From positions 26,501,751-26,565,750 of the forward strand of contig CM019828.1 in NCBI GenBank assembly GCA_009763385.1: DNA of 64,000 nucleotides, read 5' to 3'. The notes under the pieces are model-generated. The model did not search any database, was not told the DNA's origin, and saw only the letters and a program-made list of their open reading frames with translations. Positions 56,925 to 64,000 of the stretch are shown here, one piece after another (the first letter of the stretch is position 1; each line of letters starts with the position of its first letter). A program made the position numbers and the translations under genes. The stretch comes from Coix lacryma-jobi var. lacryma-jobi. Its lineage: Eukaryota; Streptophyta; Magnoliopsida; Poales; Poaceae.

Positions 56925-57850
56925 TTAATCTATATGAACACACAAATGGCACAAGTCCAGAATCGTGGATGCTTCGATTTTATTATGAGGTTATTATGTG
57001 CCCAGGTATCTGCTATCCTGACATTGGACACAAGAGGAAAACGTGTGTTGTTATCAACAATTCCCCATTGCTTGCTGCAGTGGATTTCCAAAACCAGGAC
57101 ATGGCTACGAATTCCATGCTCTCCTAACAGACGAGGCAGCACAACTACGACCTCGGTTGCTCCCTCAGCAGCTCGCGTCACAAGACCAACAAAGGGAACA
57201 AGTGAACCCATTACCCATTAGGCCCATCGTTTCTTGGTAACCCAGCTCGGCGGCTCGTTGCACCCCCAAATTCCCGTCCAGCGCACTAAACGCTTTTAGT
57301 CTACTCGTGGAGCTAACAACACGGAAAATTCCGACGAAATCTCAACGGTTCTTTTGCTTGTCACTAGGCCACCTGTACTTGGTCGGAAGGGGAGGAGTTC
57401 ACTTGCAAGAAGAAACTTACGACGGAATGGAAGATTGGAGAGCGCTTGATCTCCTCCCGCTGCGGCAGTTCCCTCCAACCGCGTCCACCTCCCGCAGCGG
57501 TTGCTGCTGGTGGCGGAGCGAGGGAACTGGAGGGGAAGGGAGGGGAGGATGCCGAGCCGATACCGACAGGATCTTCCCCTCCCGTGCGGAAGCGGAAGGA
57601 GGACGCCTCTCCGCCGCGAATCTACGGACTACGGCCCTCTCGTGTCTCATCTCCGTGGAATATTCGGTACCCGCACCTTCTCCGACGTTCTCCGGTCCTC
57701 CTCCCTCTCCAATTCTCCAAGGCTGGCCGGGCCTCTCGCGTTAGCTTTGCGGGGAGGCCAATGGGCCCTGGGGGCGCAGTTTGGGCCGGACGACTTCTCA
57801 CCCGCTGCTGCAGGCACGTTTGGGCCATATAGATTGGGCTAATGTTTGTT
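56925..57850. other. 5' flank of the CREST-like gene, GC-rich block
   Basis: From about 57290 to 57840 the DNA is GC-rich with overlapping open frames on both strands, none with a domain I can name. It may be the CpG-rich promoter and 5' UTR of the minus-strand gene at 56458, or a remnant of another gene (plus-strand MEDWRALDLLPLRQF has an F-box-start look but nothing follows). Confidence 0.3.
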
Positions 57851-58900
57851 TCCATTATTTATTTATTTATTTATTGTAGAGTTTACAAAGTCAAACTTTA
57901 CTTTTATATATGGACAAAAACACACCCACCTGTCGGTCTAGCAAAGTCAAAGGTGTGAGGTTCACTGCAAAATTATATGTTTTGACACCTAATACGTTAT
58001 TTGGACTGCCGCCTATCGGTATCGGTTGGCGTACATATACTGATATACTCCATTATTATAGCTAAGGAAGGCCGTATATTCTGAGTATACACAGCTAATA
58101 GTCATGTTTCTTTTTCTTCTTGTTGTTGTCACAACATAAATTAGGAAGCAATCATGTACATTTTTTACGTTTTTTTAAATAAATCTATACATCATCACGT
58201 CAAAATTAATATCTCTGTGAGATACTCTATTGTCCTGTTGTACACGACTACAGGAACTATCATTATCTGCGGGCAGATCGAGATTTAAAAAAAGCAAAAT
58301 ATTTGAGTTTGACTTTCAAAAGGTGAGGTTTCTAGCCAGCCGTGCAATTAGGTGTTCAGTTTTCAAAAGTTTTTGGATTCTGACCATATAGCACTTTTAT
58401 TATTATTTGATAAATTTTATCTAAATATGAACTAACTAGGCTTAAAAGATTTGTCTTGACATTTACATAGATAAAAAAATATAATTAGTTATTTTTAACC
58501 TATATTTAATACTCTATGTATGTGTCTAAAGATTCAATGTAAGTAAACATCCCAAGGTAGAGCTGCATACGGTGACATACTGTCCACTTCACAGCTGATT
58601 GAAGGGGGCCTCCTCCAGTGCCGCGTGGGGACGTTCCATCCAAAAACAGCCAACCACAAGACAACAAGTTGCCCCTACGTTTCTTCTAAAAACGTGTTGC
58701 ATCACCAATGCTCTAATCTAATTTAGCCTCTCTGTAATTTTTTTATCTTATTGATTGATGAGAACAAATTGGCACTAGATCGAATTCCTGTTATTAAATT
58801 AACCCAAATACTGACCATGCATAGAATTTTTTTTATTAATAACCCAATTAAATAAGATATTTTAAAAACAACACTGTCCATTTTTTTTCAAAACTAACCC
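57851..58900. other. AT-rich intergenic DNA with a MITE fragment
   Basis: At about 58340-58545 a fragment of the grass MITE family seen at 10154 is recognisable (GGCTTAAAAGATTTGTCTTG). No gene seen. Confidence 0.4.
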
Positions 58901-59104
58901 TTTTGCCGCGCCGTGCCACATGACACGGCTAATGCATGGCGGCGCGGCAAAAGCGCCACCGTGGCACCGTCCGGCCACGCAGGCCCGGGCGGGCCCTGCT
59001 TGTCAGTTTGCCGCGCCAGGCGGGCTGACGCGGCTAGTGTGTTTGCCGCGCCAGGCCGCCTGGCGCGGTCAACGGCTTTGCCGCGCCAGGCGGGGTAAAG
59101 CGGC
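58901..59104. repeat. GC-rich hairpin repeats upstream of the GRF-like pseudogene
   Basis: TTTTGCCGCGCC at 58901 pairs with GGCGCGGCAAAA at 58941. Three further units begin TTTGCCGCGCCAGGC at 59007, 59042 and 59077, each followed by a full or partial complement such as GCCTGGCGCGG. The spacing is about 35 bp for the last three. The array sits just before a pyrimidine-rich leader (59130-59250). Confidence 0.8.
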
Positions 59105-59520
59105 AAAGCCGATCTAGATCTGGCAGCCGCGTCCAGCAGCAGCCTCCTCTTCATTCCTCTCTTCTCCTCCCAATCCAATCCACTCCATTCCATTTTATTT
59201 CTCCTCTCTTCATCTCCCTCAATCAAACTTGTTCTCTCTGCACAAGAGGTATTTTGATCCATATTCCTGTTCTTTATCTATGTTTGCAGTGTTTGATTGA
59301 ACCATATATTTTTCTAAGTTAGGGTTTGTAGACAAAATTTATTTTGAAATTGCCGTTACATTAGTTGTTAATTAATGATGGATTTGTTCATGTATTAGAC
59401 TTTTTATATATTTTGTTCAATTTGTATACATTTATTTGTGAAATATTTGTTAGGCCATTATGTAGATTTATAATTAATCATGAATATATGTGTAATGTTG
59501 ACATATTTTTTATTGTTAGG

Positions 59521-60208
59521 ATGCCGCGGTGTTGCAAAGCTAGTAAGGCGAGGTAAGATCGGTACATTGTTTATTTATTTGTCGGTTAAAATGAAGTAAT
59601 TTTGTGTTATCTTCATTTGCTATTGCGTTGATGATTGTAGGCAACCGCTAACGGGCAATGCCTTTGCCCGTTTGCAATTACTTAGTGGTGTTCTGGTGCC
59701 CATGTGCTACTGCGGTGATGATTGTAAGGTCGCAATATCTGATGAGGAGCACACATATGGTCAGAGGTATTGGATGTGTGAGAATTATGCCTTTGACCCA
59801 ACACCTAAACAGACCGCATTGGACTGATGGTGAGAAGTTGATGGCTTGTTGTAAACATTAATGATAAATCATTTATATTTCGTTACTTAATTAACTTAGT
59901 CGTGTTTTGCAGGAGCCTCCACCACTATGTGACTTCGAGCAGTGGATCGACACTGAGATGAAGCCGGAGGACAAGGAGCACGTAGAGAGGATGAAAAAGT
60001 GGGCTGCTGAGGACAAGGAGCGTTTGGAGAAAAGACGCAAAGAAGAGGCAGCACAAAAGCAGCATGAGGAAGAGGCAAAAATGAGGGATGCAGCTAAGCG
60101 TAGGGGGATAGGGAGAAGAGGCTTGAGCGTGTGCGCCGTGCCAAGGCTGCCATGGAGCAGGATCCGGATGCTGTGAGGAAGGGAAAGTGGCCTCGTTGCA
60201 CTCAGTAG
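59521..60208 (+). pseudogene. GRF-type zinc-finger-like gene, broken
   Basis: GRF fingers are small Cys/His zinc modules found in nucleic-acid proteins and in many plant transposon-linked genes. Exon 1 (59521-59552, MPRCCKASKA) joins across a GTAAGA...TGTAG intron to an exon from 59640 that holds VPMCYCGDDCKVAISDEEH and QRYWMCENYAFDPTP, the Cys-rich half of the finger. That exon hits TGA at 59825 before a usable donor. A third exon near 59912 reads CDFEQWIDTEMKPEDKEHVE and a lysine/glutamate coiled coil. It then shifts frame near 60105; the tail KRLERVRRAKAAMEQDPDAV continues one frame over up to TAG at 60206-60208. Function of the intact family is unknown to me. Confidence 0.65.
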
Positions 60209-60466
60209 TGTGGCAGGTTCAGTAGTTATTATTGAGTAATGAACATTGTTGTCATTTGGTGGACTTGTTAGTCTATTGTACTATTGGCTTGTACTCTCCT
60301 GTACCGTTTATTTCGGATCCTCGATAATGTAGTCTTGAACTGCACTTTGTTCGACTTTTTTATTTGTTGTTGTATTGTTTGTTGTAGTTCATGTGTCATC
60401 GATTTTTTCTGGGATAAAGTACGAGAAATAGAATATAGCAAACCAGTACACGAACAACAAACTAGT
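60209..60466. other. 3' flank of the GRF-like pseudogene
   Basis: T-rich sequence resembling a 3' UTR, ending at the target duplication CTAGT of the solo LTR. Confidence 0.35.
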
Positions 60467-61272
60467 TGAAAGTGCATGTTGCACTTAAGTGTGATTTTGG
60501 ATGATTTGATGACAATGTTGATTAAAGATCTAATATGTTTGCTAAGTGTGACACAGGGAAATGATTATCTCACTATGTACTTGAAATGTAAAGCAAAGCC
60601 AAAATGAAGGATTGTTGTATGAAGATCATGTCACAAGCACAAAACAACAATGAGAATGATATTGATATAAAGGGTTATCGTATTGTGGGATAATCATAGT
60701 GCATTTATGTTTGCTAAGAAAGGATTCAAAATGAAGCATGGTTGAATGGCTTGAAATGGTAAAGATAGCAAGGAAAGAGTCTTTGAGGTACTAAGCAAGG
60801 GTGAAGGGCAAGCGACGGCTTGGCGGCCGAAGAACCTAGCTAGAGTGAAGAAGAAAGTACTTGCATTTAGTCGAAGGATCAATCAAGCTTGAAGATCGCA
60901 TCTAGTGGAGAATCGACATTCCTAGCAACAATATTGATTGGAGTGACTTGGCACATTTGGAACTTCATTATGTCACTTGCATGGAGTCAAGTCACATGTT
61001 CAAGATGGCTATGCTCGAGGAATATCTACTTCTAAACTTGACAACCATTCCTCTCGATATGGAAAATGAAGTCAAGCGGCTTTGGTTCAAATGGGAATCA
61101 ACTCAAGAGGTTTAAAATTCGCATTTCAATTTATCTTGAGTAAATAGGAAAGCCGTACTATTAAGAGGGATGCAACATAGAGTAGATGATTCTTCATAAG
61201 TGCTCAAACCAACCTAAGTGAGACATGAGAGAGCTAGAGCTAACTTTCAGCTGAGTGTTGCACTGTCTGTCC

Positions 61273-62778
61273 ATACCGGACATGTCCGGTATGCATACCG
61301 GACATGTCCGGTATGAGCCCACAGCAGTGCGGTCATCCGTCTCGCCCGAGCCTCTGCGCCAGGCCTCGGCCTCGGCGCTCAAGCTCCGTCTCGCCCGAGC
61401 CTTTGCGCCAGGCCTCGGCCTCGGCGCTCAAGCTCCGTCTCGCCCGAGCCTTTGCGCCAGGCCTCGGCCTCGGCGCTCAAGCTCCGTCCCGCCCGAGCCA
61501 GCCTCGGCCTCGGGCGCTCAAGTTCCGTCTCGCCCGAGCCTCTGCGCCAGGCCTCGGCCTCGGCGCTCAAGCTCCGTCTCGCCCGAGCCTCTGAGCCAGG
61601 CCTCGGCCTCGGGCGCTCTTGTGGAGTCCATACCGGACATGTCCGGTATTAGCGGAGTTCTGTCTCGCAGCTTGTGTTCGGGGTTTGAAAGATGGTTGGT
61701 TAAAAGTGCTTCTCGCGCAGTCAAGTCATATCGGACATGTCCGGTATGCATACCGGACATGTCCGGTATTTGCGGATTTGTGGCTAACAGTATCTTTGTG
61801 ATAGGCGGTACTACCGACGCTTGGGTCGGTACCACCGAGAGTTACCACCGGGGTTATAGCGGTTCGACCGGTAGGTCAAAATTGGCTACTTCCAGATAGG
61901 TTGTCAAAACCCCCTTTACAACTAGCGGTACTACCGACCTTGTGGTCGGTACTACCGAGATCTGTTGGGAAGTTTGAAAGTTGGTCTGTTCAGTGTGTTC
62001 CTCACGCAGTAAAGTCATACCGGACATGTCCGGTATGCATACCGGACATGTCCGGTATGAGCTGACTCAGCCAACGGCTAGAAAACGGCTAGTTTCGAAT
62101 GTGGGCTTATAAATACCCCCAGACCTCCACCTTTGGAGGCTGCTGATTCTACTGGTTCCCACACTCATTCTAAGCCTTTCAAAACACTTTCCAACCCTCT
62201 CTTAGTGAGTGATTGTCCTCTAATTGCCAAATCCATTTGTGGGTTGAGAGAGATTCAAAATTAGAGAGCAAGCCATCTCTTGAGCACTTGTGCAAATCGT
62301 CGATCTTGTTGTGCGCATTCGTTACTCTTGGACTCTACGGTCCTAGACGGTTAGGCGTCGCCGTTGAGCACCCAAGAGATTTGTGGAGTGCCTCGGAAAG
62401 TTTGTGAAGGTTCGATCTCTCCTCAAAAGAGATCAACTAGTGGAAGGAGCATAGCGGGTGAAATAGACCGCGGCTAGAGTGACCCGTGGTGTCCTCTAGA
62501 GCCCACCTTTGTGGTAGCTCGCAGCCGGCTCAACGGAGAGTAGGACCCGAGGGGGTGCCGAACTTCGGTGAAACAAATACCGTGTCATTCCTTTGTGCTT
62601 TACTTTCGGCTATTTGTTATTCTTCGTTGTGCTAGTTGTTTTGCAAGCAATCAGTTTTATATATACATCATACATAGTGATTGCAGGTTGTGTGAGAAAT
62701 TGGAGAAGAAAAGGAGCAGTCCCGCACAACCCGTGCATACCGGACTTGTCCGGTATTGATACCGGACATGTCCGGTAT
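61273..62778. repeat. Nine copies of a 20-bp perfect palindrome, mostly in pairs
   Basis: ATACCGGACATGTCCGGTAT starts at 61273, 61295, 61630, 61728 (one change), 61750, 62017, 62039, 62737 (one change) and 62759. Four pairs are spaced exactly 22 bp apart, joined by GC or TG, so each pair is itself close to a larger palindrome. Confidence 0.95.
61337..61618. repeat. Six-unit tandem array, 49-bp unit
   Basis: Units begin CCGTCTCGCCCGAGCC at 61337, 61386, 61435, 61484, 61525 and 61574; the fourth unit has lost 8 bp. The period is not a multiple of three, so the long open frames through it rotate and are not evidence of a protein. Confidence 0.95.
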
Positions 62779-63036
62779 TTACTGACTGTGCCCAATTTGT
62801 TTAATCCTTGAGCTAATCTTTGTGGTGCAGGGTATTGCCTTCTTAGTGATTAATTTCTAGTCATATACTTTGTGTTTGTCTCTTAAGGGGTTGTTTTACT
62901 CCGATTGGGAGTTTCCAAGTAATTGGAAACTCACATACTAATTGCTTCCGCATTATAAGTTGTAAATTTTCAGAAAAGCCTATTCACCCCCCCTCTAGGC
63001 GACACCTTAGGTCCTTTCACTAGTACATGACATGTG

Positions 63037-63070
63037 AGGACCTTTTACCGTAACTTGGTTAAAAGGTCCT
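63037..63070. repeat. Stem-loop just outside the solo LTR
   Basis: AGGACCTTTTA at 63037 pairs perfectly with TAAAAGGTCCT at 63060, with a 12-base loop, 12 bp beyond the LTR target duplication. The stem shares AGGTCCT with the LTR end itself, so it may be a remnant of an older, related terminus. Confidence 0.6.
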
Positions 63071-63140
63071 AGACTAATCCTAGCATGCCTTAGGTAATTG
63101 ATTGACACAACACAACACACACATAGTGGTCTTAGTAGTT

Positions 63141-63470
63141 CTAGAAGTGATCCCACATAGTAAACTGAGTAGACCCTTCTCCGTAATAGCCTCCCATTGC
63201 GGGTGGTGGTGGTGGTGGCGGTGGCGGCGGCGGCGGTGGAGGCCCCTTGTTCTTGTGATGTGGACAGTTGCAATATGGATCAAGGCATATTGCTTCATCT
63301 GAACCGCCTGCATCGCTGCCGTCATCATCATAGTCCTTAAGCATGCTTTTAACTTCTCTTTCAAGATCGTCGATACGACCCTGCATATAATAGATGTATT
63401 GCTGATGCGGCCATATTGGAGGAGGATCCACCCATCTGGTGAAGCCGCAGTTTTCTTCGGAAATAGAAGA
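63141..63470 (-). pseudogene. C-terminal piece of a GRF-zinc-finger-like protein with polyproline tract
   Basis: The minus strand reads CGFTRWVDPP, the typical end of a GRF finger, followed by the coiled-coil segment RIDDLEREVKSMLKDYDDDG, CYS/HIS-containing DPYCNCPHHKN, a run of 14 prolines and a short tail to a stop at 63141. The first half of the finger is missing upstream (the plus-strand copia gag begins at 63505). It is therefore a 3' exon or fragment. It is not simply the missing part of the plus-strand pseudogene at 59521, because the strand differs. Confidence 0.5.
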
Positions 63471-63504
63471 CTGACATTCACAAAATGACTATGTATTAGA
63501 ACCG

Positions 63505-64000
63505 ATGGATTCGCCTATGGAGACAAACGTGGTGCTTCTCCAAAATGATGGTTCAAACTTTCTATCTTGGTCATCTTATGTACTCAATGCATTTCGGGCT
63601 ATTAGCCCCATTATTGAGCATATTGTGGATGCGAGCATATCTCTTTCTATAGTTGATTGGAGCAACTATAAGAACTTGACAAAAGAGGAAGAGATATGTG
63701 TGCAACTCAATGCTCATGCGTGTTTGATCATGTTGAACTCATTGAGTGCAGAGGTTCTTAAGGTGGCTATTTACAATGGAGATTCTCCACCGGAGAGTGC
63801 TCATGTCATTTGGACTAGACTTGCCCATTTGTATGGGAAGTCCAAATGTGATGAAGCATATGATTGTGATTCGATGGAAATGAAGTCCATTGAGTCATCA
63901 TCATGTGAGGAAGCCTCAGGAAGCCTCAAGGAAGACGAGCCGGATCGAGAGGTGTTGGCTGCTGCTGCTCTGGACCCTGTCTGTCCATACCGGACATGTC
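63505..64000 (+). CDS. Ty1/copia-type Gag, N-terminal part, runs off the right edge
   Basis: Gag coat protein of a copia retrotransposon. An uninterrupted frame of 165 codons starts at ATG 63505 (an in-frame ATG at 63517 is also possible) and is open at the window end. VVLLQNDGSNFLSWSSYVL matches the usual Gag opening (substrate-like WxxW region), followed by AHACLIMLNSLSAEVLKVAI and VIWTRLAHLYGK, typical of the copia Gag (UBN2-type) domain. A serine/glutamate-rich linker follows. The final codons, reading CPYRTC, are encoded by the same palindrome that fills the neighbouring solo LTR. No primer site was found upstream. Confidence 0.8.
   Translation, partial: MDSPMETNVVLLQNDGSNFLSWSSYVLNAFRAISPIIEHIVDASISLSIVDWSNYKNLTKEEEICVQLNAHACLIMLNSLSAEVLKVAIYNGDSPPESAHVIWTRLAHLYGKSKCDEAYDCDSMEMKSIESSSCEEASGSLKEDEPDREVLAAAALDPVCPYRTC

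Larger units (their letters stand above)
60467..63019 (+). mobile_element. Solo LTR, 2553 bp, palindrome-rich
   Basis: Ends TGAAAGTGCATG and GGTCCTTTCA are flanked by the exact duplication CTAGT (60462-60466, 63020-63024). CTTATAAATACCCCC near 62105 is a plus-strand TATA box, giving a U3 of about 1.65 kb. It holds nine copies of a 20-bp palindrome, a six-unit tandem array, and CCGAC...GTCGG hairpins near 61810-61960. The right end is the inverse of the left ends at 47427 and 42440, so the three LTRs belong to one broad type. No internal coding region. Confidence 0.87.

Noticed and set aside
57307..57842. F-box-like or other gene in the GC-rich block
   Set aside because: Several frames overlap on both strands, none shows a domain beyond a few suggestive residues; promoter or 5' UTR of the adjacent minus-strand gene is simpler.
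61255..61899. 214-codon plus-strand frame in the solo LTR
   Set aside because: It runs through a 49-bp tandem repeat and palindromes that keep several frames open by composition; no domain is present.
60467..64000. Solo LTR at 60467 read as the 5' LTR of the copia gag at 63505
   Set aside because: An exact 5-bp duplication CTAGT closes the LTR at 63020-63024, no tRNA primer site follows, and a minus-strand GRF-like fragment lies between LTR and gag.

Overview
This window is nuclear DNA from a grass. The grounds are GC-rich exons with plant splice sites, R2R3-MYB and NAC transcription factors, and dense grass-type transposons: Stowaway and Tourist MITEs, PIF/Harbinger, CACTA, Ds-like hAT, Ty1/copia, Ty3/gypsy and solo LTRs. 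Several LTR ends and the MITE set look panicoid (sorghum, sugarcane, millet type), but that is inference. No CRISPR, rRNA or tRNA gene was seen.

Five host genes can be modelled with consistent splicing or one exon. They are a Mpo1/DUF962-like membrane protein (7756-8576, +, 3 exons), a five-bladed beta-propeller glycosyl-hydrolase-like protein (22164-23264, +, single exon), a MIXTA-type R2R3-MYB (28329-30049, -, 3 exons), a NAC transcription factor (34456-41299, -, 3 exons, broken by a retrotransposon), and a small multi-pass membrane protein with a CREST-like Ser/Asp/His pattern (55049-56458, -, 6 exons). They share no operon-like logic. They sit as islands among mobile DNA.

Layout. 1-4.2 kb: decayed Ty1/copia gag-pol, minus strand. 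4.2-7.6 kb: no gene, small MITEs. 7.7-10.1 kb: the Mpo1-like gene, with a duplicated 3' end split by a solo LTR. 10.1-13.3 kb: MITEs, including a PIF/Harbinger element nested in a Tourist-like one. 13.8-14.4 kb: a CACTA end beside a copied first segment of the glycosyl-hydrolase-like gene. 14.9-22 kb: AT-rich DNA with a VAC14 exon fragment. 22.1-23.3 kb: the glycosyl-hydrolase-like gene. 25.6-27.9 kb: hAT and MULE-like elements. 28.3-30.0 kb: MYB. 34.4-41.7 kb: NAC gene with a complete 5.56-kb Reina-like chromovirus inside exon 1. 42.4-45.8 kb: CACTA element holding a solo LTR. 46-53.4 kb: old LTR-type DNA holding another solo LTR and a Ds-like element. 55-56.5 kb: CREST-like gene. 58.9-64 kb: broken GRF-zinc-finger-like genes, a 2.55-kb solo LTR, and the start of a copia gag running off the end.

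The most striking observations are two. (1) The LTR nearest the NAC gene carries a TATA box and a private ATG, absent from its sister LTR, that reads in frame into the NAC domain. The insertion may therefore have swapped the promoter and N-terminus rather than simply killing the gene. (2) Three solo LTRs carry arrays of short perfect palindromes. In one the hairpin arms change together while the loop stays fixed. A 20-bp palindrome from these LTRs also recurs inside the gag reading frame at the window edge.
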